NCBI GenBank assembly: GCA_036123585.1
Contig: JAZADN010000100.1
Span: forward strand, 1 to 20,944
Origin: UBA9410 sp036123585
GTDB lineage: Bacteria; Actinomycetota; Acidimicrobiia; Acidimicrobiales; MedAcidi-G1
Length of the DNA: 20,944 nt
Direction: 5' to 3'
Part shown: in pieces, positions 7,433 to 14,824 of the stretch
Numbering within the stretch: the stretch's first letter is position 1
How the letters are laid out: every line of letters starts with the position of its first letter
The notes under the pieces: model-generated
What the model was told of the DNA's origin: nothing
The model's database searches: none
The model's input: only the letters and a program-made list of their open reading frames with translations
Made by a program: the position numbers and the translations under genes

Positions 7433-7436
7433 CACC

Positions 7437-8204
7437 ATGCGCACCCCAGGCTCACATCCCTATCTGGACGACACCACCCCCGTGGCCTTCGCCCATCGGG
7501 GTGGTGCTGAGGAGCACCCGGAGAACAGCCTCGCCGCCTTCCGCCACGCCGTGTCCCTCGGCTACCGGTACCTAGAGACCGACGTTCATCTGACCGCCGA
7601 TGGGGCGGTCTTGGCCTTTCACGACGACACCTTGGACCGAGTGACGGACCGGACTGGCCGCATAGCCGACCTCTCGGCGGCCGAGGTGGCCAAGGCTCGC
7701 ATCGGCGGGAAGGAGCCGATCCCGACCCTGGATGCCCTGTTGGAGGAGTTTCCAGACGCCCGGCTCAACATCGACCCCAAGGGCGACCCGGTTGTCGAGC
7801 CTCTTGCCGGAGTCCTCGAGCGCCACGGCGCCCTAGACCGTGTGTGTGTCGGTTCGTTCTCTGATCGGCGGCTACGACGTCTGCGTCGATTGCTGGGCGA
7901 CCCCCTCTGCACCTCGGCTGGCCCCATAGCTACGGCAACCTTTCGACTGGCCAGCCTTGGCCTGCCGGTACCACGAGGCACCCACGACTGTCTTCAGGTC
8001 CCGGTTCGACAGTCAGGCATCCCAGTGGTCGACCACCGGTTCGTCGCGCTAGCCCGCCGACGCGGCCTAAAGGTCCACGTGTGGACCATCGACGAACCCG
8101 ACGAGATGCATCGCCTGCTCGACCTCGGTGTGGATGGCCTGATGACCGACCGCCCGACGGTGCTACGAGACGTGTTGCGGGAACGCGGTGCGTGGGCAGA
8201 CTGA
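7437..8204 (+). CDS. glycerophosphodiester phosphodiesterase (GDPD family)
   Basis: Hydrolyses glycerophosphodiesters released from phospholipids to glycerol-3-phosphate and an alcohol. The TIM-barrel signature is intact: AHRGG with H20, PENS at 28-31, LETDVHLT with E47 and D49, and FHDD with H62. Then come NIDPK at about 111-115 (the family usually has IE or IEIK here) and a C-terminal HVWTIDEPDEMHRLLDLGVD with LMTDRP. There is no signal peptide, so it is predicted to be cytoplasmic. At 255 aa it is a standard compact bacterial enzyme. The ATG has no Shine-Dalgarno and lies 18 bp from the divergent flavin-reductase start, so a leaderless transcript is likely. The CopD-like gene follows directly and may be co-transcribed. 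Confidence 0.92.
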   Translation: MRTPGSHPYLDDTTPVAFAHRGGAEEHPENSLAAFRHAVSLGYRYLETDVHLTADGAVLAFHDDTLDRVTDRTGRIADLSAAEVAKARIGGKEPIPTLDALLEEFPDARLNIDPKGDPVVEPLAGVLERHGALDRVCVGSFSDRRLRRLRRLLGDPLCTSAGPIATATFRLASLGLPVPRGTHDCLQVPVRQSGIPVVDHRFVALARRRGLKVHVWTIDEPDEMHRLLDLGVDGLMTDRPTVLRDVLRERGAWAD

Positions 8205-8208
8205 CTCT

Positions 8209-8604
8209 ATGGACCTCCACGCTCTGCGGACCTTCCTCCACCTCTTCGGCGTAGCCGGCTGGGTGGGCGGCCAGATACTGATGGTCGGCCTTATGCCAGT
8301 GCTGCGATCGCTGGGACCCGATGCACCAAAGGCGGCCGCCCAGCGGTTCGCTCGGGTGGCCTGGCCCTGCTTCGCCTTGGCTGTGGTGACCGGCCTGTGG
8401 GGCCTCGCCGAGGTCGGTCTCGGCGATCGGGATACCGACTATCTGGTCACCCTGCTTGTGAAGCTGCTCCTCGTCGGCCTATCCGGGGCGTCGGCCGCGC
8501 TCCACGCCACAACCCGGTCACCGGCCCTCAGGGGAGCCACTGGAGGCCTCGGCTTCCTTGCCGCTCTCGGCGCCCTGCTAGCGGGCGCCGTCCTCGCCAC
8601 CTGA
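8209..8604 (+). CDS. CopD-like small integral membrane protein
   Basis: 131-aa membrane protein with four hydrophobic segments at about 9-32, 48-70, 78-100 and 110-130. The opening LHLFGVAGWVGGQI, with H11 and W18, resembles the first helix of CopD-type membrane domains, and VKLLLVGLSGASAALH with H99 fits their later helix. CopD relatives are linked to copper handling or haem-like redox roles, but no copper gene is nearby, so function is open. I prefer the ATG at 8209, four bases after the phosphodiesterase stop, over a GTG at 8188 that would overlap it. CAGACT lies six bases before this ATG, as in front of the flavin-reductase gene. An imperfect hairpin follows the stop. Confidence 0.75.
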   Translation: MDLHALRTFLHLFGVAGWVGGQILMVGLMPVLRSLGPDAPKAAAQRFARVAWPCFALAVVTGLWGLAEVGLGDRDTDYLVTLLVKLLLVGLSGASAALHATTRSPALRGATGGLGFLAALGALLAGAVLAT

Positions 8605-8608
8605 GGAG

Positions 8609-8638
8609 CCGGACCTCGGATACTGGGGCGAGATCCGG
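8609..8638 (+). terminator. imperfect stem-loop after the CopD-like gene, possible terminator
   Basis: CCGGACCTCG at 8609-8618 pairs with CGAGATCCGG at 8629-8638, giving nine base pairs with one C-A mismatch and a 10-base loop. It begins five bases after the stop codon, where a terminator would sit, but no U-tract follows, so it would be a weak or atypical one. Confidence 0.35.
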
Positions 8639-9136
8639 GTGTATGAGCCCGGCTAGATCAACCTCTCGGTACTGATCTGGGGATGGCCCTGTGGACGAGT
8701 CGGGCCATGTCTGGGGAAATGACTCCTAGGCCGGGGAAAAGCCCATCTGCGCTTGACCCAGGCCACACAGCGGTCCATCCTCATCTCACGCCGGACACGG
8801 TGAAGGGGATTCGGAACCGGATGGCACCGATCCACCCGAAGGAACAGGAGCTTCGGCACCTGGACCGGAAGGGGAACGGGACCCTGGGAAAGGCCCCGGA
8901 AGCGTGTTCGGGGAGGACCGCAACCACGCTGGCCCTGCCCGCAAGGGAAGGACCAGCAGGTCGGCCACCGGCACGAGGGTGTCGAGGCCGGACGGGACGG
9001 CGAGTCGCCTTCGGGCGGCGGACTGGACCGGACGGACGCGACACCCGCCGGTACCGGCAAGTGGGCGTGGAACGACGGAACGGCTCCGAGGAGTTGACCG
9101 GTTCGCCGGGAGGCTACTCGGGGCCGTTTCCGCGTT

Positions 9137-9154
9137 TTCCTGACCACACAGGAA
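9137..9154 (-). repeat. perfect 6-bp hairpin downstream of the PIG-V-like gene
   Basis: On the minus strand TTCCTG, loop TGTGGT, CAGGAA. It lies 35 bases after the stop of the minus-strand glycosyltransferase operon. No U-tract follows, so a terminator role is weakly supported. Confidence 0.3.
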
Positions 9155-9188
9155 TGCCGACCAGCGGACTCCCGCCAGGGCAGCTTCG

Positions 9189-10289
9189 CTACGGCACGTA
9201 GTGACCGGACCAGGCGGCGGCCGAAAGCACCACCAGAGCGATCCCCGACGCCACCGGCACGGCTCCGCCAAGTCGTCGTCGACCAGCCATGGTGGCTACA
9301 CCGAGCACGATGGGTACACCGTTGAGGCTGTAACGCTCGAGACTGTTCAGGTTGTCGGCCGCCAACGCGACCATTAGGCAGGCCGCGGCGAAAGCCCCAT
9401 ACCGGAGCGGCCAAGTCCGGAATAGGACCACGAGGACGATCAGGAGCGCAGCCACCGCGGCCACATGCAGGCCATCGCCGAGCGCCTCGGGCCCCAAGAG
9501 CTCACCGAGGCCCTCCCACAATCGCCGGAAGGGGTCCACCGAGTCGCCCCGCAACTCCCGCTGCACGGTCAGTGGCAGAAATGGTTCGTCGAAGTGGAGC
9601 GATGCCCACACCACGTAGGAGGTGACCGCAAGAGGTCCCGCGGCCACCGCTGCCAGACGGCCGGGCAACGCCGACGAGCCCGTCGAGGGTCGCCAGACTG
9701 CACATAGGGCGGCAATGGCCAACAGCGCCCCAGTGGGGCGGAGCAGGCCCGCAGCCCCTGCGGCCAGGGCTGCCCCCCACCACCTCTCTCGCCTGAGCAG
9801 GAGAAGGCAGCCGACGGCGAGTGCGAGGAACGGCCCCTCGGCGTATGCCCAGGCAAGAACGAAGGCCGGCGGAAACAGAGCGAGAGCCCAGACCGCCCGT
9901 CCGGCGAGCCGCCGATCCCCGGTCTCGACGACCACCAGGCGGTGCAACAGGACCATGGCCACCAAGGTCCCGATATTCGACACCGCCACCAGTGCCGCTC
10001 CCGGGCCGCCTGGAAGCACCACATCGACCATCCGCCCGAGAAGGACATATCCGGGGAAAAAACGCACGCCTTCTAGCGGCATCCCGTCATAGCCGTGCAC
10101 AGCCAACGAGCGGTACCAGTCCCCGTCCCACGCCAGAAGACCCCGCTCTAGGGCTCTCGGCATCTCGCTATCGGCCAGCAACCGGGCCACCAACCACCCG
10201 GCGGCCACCAGCAAGCGGGCCGTCACCCACGCAGGGACAACGGCCAGGGCATCGGTCGCCCACCTGGAGGGCTCCCAGCGGTGCGTCAC
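9189..10289 (-). CDS. PIG-V-like membrane mannosyltransferase
   Basis: Predicted polytopic glycosyltransferase of the GT-C fold using a polyprenyl-phosphate sugar, with active site outside the membrane. The key element is LLAWDGDWYRSLAVHGYD with W54, D55 and D57, followed by RFFPGY at 76-81. This matches the WDGxWY...FFPxxP signature of GPI mannosyltransferase 2 (PIG-V) relatives in bacteria. About eight to ten further hydrophobic segments follow. I chose the GTG at 10289 (366 aa): the frame extends to 10610, but that part lies inside the preceding gene and reads as Arg/Trp/Thr-rich shadow. It starts ten bases after the stop of the GT39-like gene, so the two form an operon. Mannose as the sugar is inferred from family naming only. 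Confidence 0.85.
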   Translation of the reverse strand: MTHRWEPSRWATDALAVVPAWVTARLLVAAGWLVARLLADSEMPRALERGLLAWDGDWYRSLAVHGYDGMPLEGVRFFPGYVLLGRMVDVVLPGGPGAALVAVSNIGTLVAMVLLHRLVVVETGDRRLAGRAVWALALFPPAFVLAWAYAEGPFLALAVGCLLLLRRERWWGAALAAGAAGLLRPTGALLAIAALCAVWRPSTGSSALPGRLAAVAAGPLAVTSYVVWASLHFDEPFLPLTVQRELRGDSVDPFRRLWEGLGELLGPEALGDGLHVAAVAALLIVLVVLFRTWPLRYGAFAAACLMVALAADNLNSLERYSLNGVPIVLGVATMAGRRRLGGAVPVASGIALVVLSAAAWSGHYVP

Positions 10290-10299
10290 GACGTGTCGG

Positions 10300-11868
10300 T
10301 CACGGTTCGAGTCGGAACCGCGACAAATTCGCCGCGTCGTCGAAGCGGTCGGCATCGGCATAGACCACCTTGATCGGCCGACCCAGACGGTCTGCCAGGG
10401 CAAGGCGCAGGTCCGGACACTGATGGCCGAAAGTCTCGTAGCCGTCCATCCACGCCAACCAGACGTTTGCCAGCCCGGTCGATCGGATCGCCACGTCATC
10501 AGCAACCGCTTCGACGTCCACCGCGGCATTGCGCTTCGCGTAGTCGCGCCAGTCGACCCGCCTTCCGTCGTCAAGCGCCGGATAGGCCAATGTGGTGAAG
10601 GAGTCCGCAAGGAGGCGGTGTCCCACCGGTGCCAACTGGTCCGGACAGAACACCACCAGGTCGCCGGACGATCCCCCGGCGATCACTGCGTCGGCAACCT
10701 CCCCGACCTGCGTCCGTCCTCGGTCCAGCTCCCGGGCGAGCGAAACGCCGGACAGCAACGCCAACGTCACCAGCCCGGCTAGGCCCACCCTCGCTGGGAG
10801 GCGGCTCAGGCCCACCGTGGCAGCCATCAACACCGGCATCAGGGCAAACACTGCGTAGCGTCCTTGGAAGGCTGTCCCGGTGATGAGGCTTGCCGCGGCA
10901 CCGACCAGCAGGGTGCCCAACCCGAAGCCGACCAAGACCTGCAGCCACCGTTCACCGGCCAATCTGAGGACCGGAGCGCCTCTCCCACCGTCGACGCGAG
11001 TAGCGATCCCGAGGGTCACCAACACACTCAGGACCACCACCACGAGCAAGGCCTCCGAGCCGCGGCCGCCACCGAAGGCCTCTAGGGCGAGGGCGGCCAC
11101 CACGGTGGGCCGCGGTGCCGGCGACCACGGGGTGCCGGTGTGGGACGCCTGGTCGAGGAAGACCGGTAGCCAGGGCACGAAGGCCAAGCACCCGACGCCC
11201 ACAGCGGCCAGCAGGCGCCATGCCCGACGAGTGTCAATCCCCACCCGACGACCCCACGGGGACGCCGCCGCGACCAGAGCAACTGCCGATGTGGTCACGG
11301 CGAACAAGGCCCAGTAGTGGGTCAGCATCAGGCAGGCCACCACCACCGACACGGTGGCCAGGCGCAATGAAGTCGGCCGTTCCCAGGCTCTTACCACCGC
11401 CAGATGTCCCACGAGGAGAAGGACCAGGAGCAACTCGTACATCCGGACCTCGGTGGCGTAGCGAATGGCGAATGGATTGGTCGCCACTACCCCAAGGGTG
11501 AGCATGGCACCCCAGCGGTCAAGGTGGCGACGCGCCACTGGCCACGCCAGGGCCATGGTGGCCACGCCGAGTACGCCTGAAAAGGCCCGCAGGGCCCGGT
11601 CGCCGTCTCCGACCACCTCTGCCCAGACGGCCAAGAGGACGTAGTAGAGGGGCGGATGGCCGTCGTGGCGGAGGGCGTCGATCAGGTTCGACCACCCCTG
11701 TGATGCCTCATCGGCCAGCGACGCCGAGATGGCCTCGTCAAGCCACAGCGGTGACGGGGCGACGAACCGGAAGGCCACGCCGAACGCCACCAGTGTCAGC
11801 ACTACCGCCCACCGGAGGGGCACCGGCGTCCCGCCCCCGTCGACCCCTGCGGGCTTGGCCCTCTCCAC
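10300..11868 (-). CDS. GT39/PMT-like polytopic glycosyltransferase
   Basis: Large GT-C membrane glycosyltransferase expected to transfer a sugar from a polyprenyl-phosphate carrier. Numbering from the GTG at 11868 (522 aa): a first membrane helix at about 19-36, then the extracytoplasmic loop with LWLDEAIS carrying the D44-E45 pair and HDGHPPLYY at 68-76, both typical of GT39/ArnT relatives. IRYATEVRMYELLL appears later, then eight or so further helices and a soluble C-terminal domain of about 120 residues with two cysteines (VVFCPD and FGHQCPDL). The frame is open to 12024, but that would overlap the divergent gene. TACGCT, eight bases before 11868, favours this start; GTG at 11823 is an alternative. 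Acceptor and sugar are unknown. Confidence 0.85.
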   Translation of the reverse strand: MERAKPAGVDGGGTPVPLRWAVVLTLVAFGVAFRFVAPSPLWLDEAISASLADEASQGWSNLIDALRHDGHPPLYYVLLAVWAEVVGDGDRALRAFSGVLGVATMALAWPVARRHLDRWGAMLTLGVVATNPFAIRYATEVRMYELLLVLLLVGHLAVVRAWERPTSLRLATVSVVVACLMLTHYWALFAVTTSAVALVAAASPWGRRVGIDTRRAWRLLAAVGVGCLAFVPWLPVFLDQASHTGTPWSPAPRPTVVAALALEAFGGGRGSEALLVVVVLSVLVTLGIATRVDGGRGAPVLRLAGERWLQVLVGFGLGTLLVGAAASLITGTAFQGRYAVFALMPVLMAATVGLSRLPARVGLAGLVTLALLSGVSLARELDRGRTQVGEVADAVIAGGSSGDLVVFCPDQLAPVGHRLLADSFTTLAYPALDDGRRVDWRDYAKRNAAVDVEAVADDVAIRSTGLANVWLAWMDGYETFGHQCPDLRLALADRLGRPIKVVYADADRFDDAANLSRFRLEP

Positions 11869-11874
11869 GGAGGC

Positions 11875-11914
11875 CGAGCGTACCGTCGGACCTACGAGCG
11901 CTTCGGTACGCTCG
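11875..11914. promoter_or_regulatory. perfect 11-bp inverted repeat between divergent glycan operons
   Basis: CGAGCGTACCG at 11875-11885 and its exact reverse complement CGGTACGCTCG at 11904-11914 flank an 18-base spacer. Each arm, read outward, contains TACGCT, a TANNNT -10-like hexamer. The minus-strand copy lies eight bases before the GTG at 11868; the plus-strand copy would give a leader of about 65 bases before the ATG at 11985. It may be twin promoters facing outward, an operator for a dimeric regulator, or both. Confidence 0.5.
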
Positions 11915-11984
11915 CCTCGACCCGTCCAACCCTCCGACTCGTCCCGCCCGGGCACCCGCCACCAATCGAGGCCTTCCTCCACCC

Positions 11985-13445
11985 ATGACCGGCACGACTC
12001 CGCCCTCATTGCAGGACTCCCCATCGGGAGCCGAGGACCTCTGCCCTTTGATCATCGGTGCCGGACCCGCTGGACTGACCGCCGCCTACAAGTTCGGTCA
12101 GTCCGGAGTCCGGACCACCGTGTTGGAGGCCGACGACGTCGTGGGCGGAATCAGCCGGACCGCTGTGCGAGATGGCTGGAGGTTCGACATCGGCGGTCAC
12201 CGCTTCTTCACGAAGGTTCGGGCCGTCTCCGACCTGTGGCATGAGATCCTCGACCCCGAGGACTTCCTGCTCCGACCCCGGATGAGCCGGATCTTCTACC
12301 GCGGCCGCTTCTACGACTACCCGCTCAAGGCCACCAACGCGCTGCGCAACCTCGGGATTGTCGAATCGGTGCGGTGCGTCCTCTCCTACGCCTGGGTGCG
12401 GGTGCGCCCACCGAAGGACCTGACCACGTTCGAAGGCTGGACGGCCAGCCGGTTCGGATGGCGCCTCTATCGAACCTTTTTCAAGACCTACACCGAAAAG
12501 CTGTGGGGTGTGCCGGCCGACGAAATCCAGGCCGACTGGGCCGCCCAGCGCATCAAGAACCTGTCGCTCCTCCGGGCCGTCTGGAACTCGCTCACTCCGA
12601 GCCGAAACCAGAAGGACGTGACCAGCCTCATCGAGGAGTTCGAGTACCCCCGTTATGGGCCCGGGATGATGTGGGAACGCTGCACCGAACTAGTCGAGGC
12701 CCAGGGTTCCGAGGTGCGGTTGTCCCACCCGGTGGGCCGCATCCTCCACGCAGGCGGTCTGGCCTTCGAGGTGGAGGCAGACGGCCCGGACGGCCCAGTG
12801 CGCCTACCAGCCAGCCACGTCGTCTCCTCGATGCCGCTGCCCCACCTCATCCAGGCCATGGACCCGCCGGTATCCGACGAGATCCGGGCCGCCGCCGAAG
12901 GACTGGGCTTTCGCGACTTTCTCACCGTGGCTCTGGTCGTCCCGCGCGAGGACGGATTCGAGGACAACTGGATCTACATCCACGCCCCCGACGTCCGGGT
13001 CGGCCGGGTCCAGAACTTCGGACAGTGGTCCCCACATCTGGTCAAGGACGGACGGACCTGCCTCGGTCTCGAGTACTTCGTCACGGAGGGCGACGACCTG
13101 TGGACGGCCGATGACGCTGACCTGGTCGTCCTCGGCACCACCGAGATGGGTCACCTCGGCCTACTGGATCCCGACCGGGTGGAGGCCGGCCACGTGGTGC
13201 GGATGCCCAAGGCATACCCGATGTACGACGCCCACTACCAGGCCAACGTCGAGATCCTGCGTGGCTGGCTGGCCACCAACGCCCGCAACGTCTACCCGGT
13301 GGGCCGGAACGGCATGCACCGGTACAACAACCAGGACCACTCGATGCTCACGGCCATGTTGACCGTCGAGAACGTGCTGGGCTCCGGCAACCACGATGTC
13401 TGGCAGGTCAACGTGGAGGAGGACTACCACGAGGAGATCAGGTGA
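11985..13445 (+). CDS. FAD-dependent oxidoreductase, UDP-galactopyranose mutase/amine oxidase-like
   Basis: Flavoprotein of the GR2 type. The dinucleotide site is IIGAGPAGLTAAY at 23-35, with the ribose-binding acid at E48 (VLEAD) and then GGISRT; DIGGHRFFTK at 68-77 is the second conserved flavin loop. The C-terminal YPVGRNGMHRYNN with the following QDHSMLTAM is the isoalloxazine-side motif typical of this group in polysaccharide clusters. There is no membrane helix. Relatives include UDP-galactopyranose mutase, which interconverts ring forms of nucleotide sugars; whether this 486-aa protein is a mutase or another sugar or lipid oxidoreductase is unresolved. The ATG at 11985 is chosen because the upstream frame is Arg/Pro-rich and lies over the divergent promoter; no clear Shine-Dalgarno is present. 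Its stop overlaps the next start (GTGA), so translation is coupled. Confidence 0.87.
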   Translation: MTGTTPPSLQDSPSGAEDLCPLIIGAGPAGLTAAYKFGQSGVRTTVLEADDVVGGISRTAVRDGWRFDIGGHRFFTKVRAVSDLWHEILDPEDFLLRPRMSRIFYRGRFYDYPLKATNALRNLGIVESVRCVLSYAWVRVRPPKDLTTFEGWTASRFGWRLYRTFFKTYTEKLWGVPADEIQADWAAQRIKNLSLLRAVWNSLTPSRNQKDVTSLIEEFEYPRYGPGMMWERCTELVEAQGSEVRLSHPVGRILHAGGLAFEVEADGPDGPVRLPASHVVSSMPLPHLIQAMDPPVSDEIRAAAEGLGFRDFLTVALVVPREDGFEDNWIYIHAPDVRVGRVQNFGQWSPHLVKDGRTCLGLEYFVTEGDDLWTADDADLVVLGTTEMGHLGLLDPDRVEAGHVVRMPKAYPMYDAHYQANVEILRGWLATNARNVYPVGRNGMHRYNNQDHSMLTAMLTVENVLGSGNHDVWQVNVEEDYHEEIR

Positions 13446-14824
13446 GGCGGATAGTCCTCCTGGCTGGCGTTGGCCTAGTCGTCCGACTTGCCTATCTGGT
13501 CGCTCTCCGGTGGGGCGGCCCGCTCAGCGGTGACGGCGTCTATTACCACGAGGCGGCCAATCTGCTGGCGGACGGCCTCGGCTTCACAGAGCCCTACCGC
13601 TACCTCCACGGTGGCGCCCAGGAGGCCCTCTTTCTGGATGACCCAGCTGCACTTGTTCCTACCGCCAACACGACGCTGCCAGTCGGGCACGTGGAACCCA
13701 CCGCCGGACACCCACCGCTATGGGTGGTCCTCCTCGGTACGGCGTCACTCCTCGGATTCACCTCGACAGGAGCCCACCAGCTGGTTGCCGCGGTGGTCGG
13801 AGCACTCGGCGTGGTGGCCGTGGGCTGGGCCGGTCGTCAGGTCGAGCAGGTCACCGGAACGACCGGCGTGGCTGTCACCGCCGCTGCACTGGCCGCCGTT
13901 CACGCCGGCTTCTGGCTGAACGACGTGCAGCTCATGTCGGAGACCCTGACGGTCCCCCTGGCCGCCCTGCTGCTGGGCACCGGCCTTCGCTTCGTCCAGC
14001 GTCCCGCGATTGACACGGCGTTGCTACTCGGCCTTGTCGGTGGCTTGGCCGCCTTGACCCGGGCCGAGTTGCTGCTGGCTCTCCCTCTTGTCGCCTTTGC
14101 CGTACTGCGCGGCCACGGTGAGGCCGGCGGGCCGTCATGGGGACGCCGAGTCGGCCTATTCACCCTGGTCGGTGCCGCCGCGGTGTTGGTCGTCTCACCC
14201 TGGGTGGCCCGGAACATGATCGTCTTCGAGGAACCCGTCTTGCTCAGCAACGGCACGGGAATCCTCCTAGCCCAGGCCAACTGCGACGCCACCTTCTACG
14301 GCGACAAGCAGGGCTACTGGGAGTACCTCTGCGGCCTCCCCCAACCGCTGGGCGTCGACGACCAGCCGGTCGACGAGTCGCAGCGGGATGTCGCCTACCG
14401 CCAACGGGGCCTCGACTACATGACCGACCATCCGGGCCGGCTCGTGGCCCACGTGGTGCCCAAGCGGGTGGGCCGGTACTGGGGTGTCTACGCCCCCATC
14501 CAACAACTCCGGGCGGACGTCTTGGTGGAGGAAAGACCTTTCCGAATCTCAGTGCTCGGCTACGCCCAGTTCCTAGTCGTAGTGGCGCTCGCCGCCGTCG
14601 GCTGCACCGAGGTGCGACGCCGCGGTGGACCTCTCCTGCTGCTCGCCGCCCTGCCAATCACCGGGACCGTCGTGGCCGCCGCCACCTTCGGTTCCACTCG
14701 ATACCGCGCCCCGGCCGAGGTGGCCCTCGTCCTTCTGGCCGCCGTAGGCATCGCCGCGCTTGCAGCGCGACTGCGGGGCTCCGACGTCCCGATCCCCAGG
14801 CCGGGCACTCCTACACTCGGCTGA
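13442..14824 (+). CDS. GT39-like membrane glycosyltransferase, first of two paralogues
   Basis: 460-aa GT-C type membrane protein. After the first helix (4-23), the loop carries PLSGDGVYYHEAANLLADG with D31 and later TAGHPPLW with H90, the positions where GT39/ArnT enzymes keep catalytic and metal-binding residues. GLVGGLAALTRAEL (197-210) is a cytoplasmic helix-loop element. A large external loop bears LLSNGTG and QANCD (C281) with GYWEYLCG (C297). RVGRYWGVYAP and FGSTRYRAPAE follow before the last helices. The same landmarks occur in order in the protein at 15718-17148, so the two arose by duplication. The GTG start overlaps the FAD-enzyme stop by four bases, and the stop overlaps the deacetylase start by one base. 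Probable substrate is a polyprenyl-phosphate sugar; acceptor unknown. Confidence 0.85.
   Translation: MRRIVLLAGVGLVVRLAYLVALRWGGPLSGDGVYYHEAANLLADGLGFTEPYRYLHGGAQEALFLDDPAALVPTANTTLPVGHVEPTAGHPPLWVVLLGTASLLGFTSTGAHQLVAAVVGALGVVAVGWAGRQVEQVTGTTGVAVTAAALAAVHAGFWLNDVQLMSETLTVPLAALLLGTGLRFVQRPAIDTALLLGLVGGLAALTRAELLLALPLVAFAVLRGHGEAGGPSWGRRVGLFTLVGAAAVLVVSPWVARNMIVFEEPVLLSNGTGILLAQANCDATFYGDKQGYWEYLCGLPQPLGVDDQPVDESQRDVAYRQRGLDYMTDHPGRLVAHVVPKRVGRYWGVYAPIQQLRADVLVEERPFRISVLGYAQFLVVVALAAVGCTEVRRRGGPLLLLAALPITGTVVAAATFGSTRYRAPAEVALVLLAAVGIAALAARLRGSDVPIPRPGTPTLG
14812..14817 (+). promoter_or_regulatory. candidate internal -10 element before the polysaccharide deacetylase
   Basis: TACACT lies six bases before the ATG at 14824, inside the end of the preceding glycosyltransferase gene. 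It would give a leaderless transcript for the deacetylase and the second glycosyltransferase independent of the operon promoter. Confidence 0.42.

Larger units (their letters stand above)
8605..9188. other. 584-bp intergenic stretch without a convincing gene
   Basis: This is the longest gap in the window. It is open in several frames, but the translations are dominated by Arg, Pro, Gly and Ser, with no motif and no membrane pattern, as expected of shadow frames in G+C-rich DNA. The plus strand from about 8800 to 9110 is noticeably poor in T and rich in G and A. It holds the hairpin at 8609-8638 and a perfect 6-bp hairpin at 9137-9154. I could not match tmRNA, RNase P RNA or 6S landmarks on either strand. 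It may be decayed coding DNA, an unrecognised RNA, or simply a spacer between two convergent transcription units. Confidence 0.55.

Noticed and set aside
8605..9188. tmRNA, RNase P RNA or 6S RNA in the long gap
   Set aside because: I looked on both strands for the tmRNA ends, the RNase P GAGGAAAGTC and ACAGAA landmarks and a long bulged 6S hairpin, and found none.
8683..9201. 172-aa plus-strand frame in the intergenic stretch
   Set aside because: Low-complexity Gly/Arg/Pro composition, no Shine-Dalgarno or TANNNT before the start, and no recognisable fold.
8653..9414. 253-aa minus-strand frame in the intergenic stretch
   Set aside because: The sequence is dominated by Arg, Pro, Ser and His without domain or membrane pattern, and it overlaps the PIG-V-like gene end.
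11700..11984. N-terminal extension of the FAD enzyme
   Set aside because: The extra residues are Pro/Arg-rich, cover the divergent promoter region and the start of the opposite gene, and the flavoprotein fold begins shortly after the ATG at 11985.
14137..14823. N-terminal extension of the polysaccharide deacetylase
   Set aside because: It lies entirely over the first GT39-like gene in another frame, and the NodB domain starts directly after the ATG at 14824.
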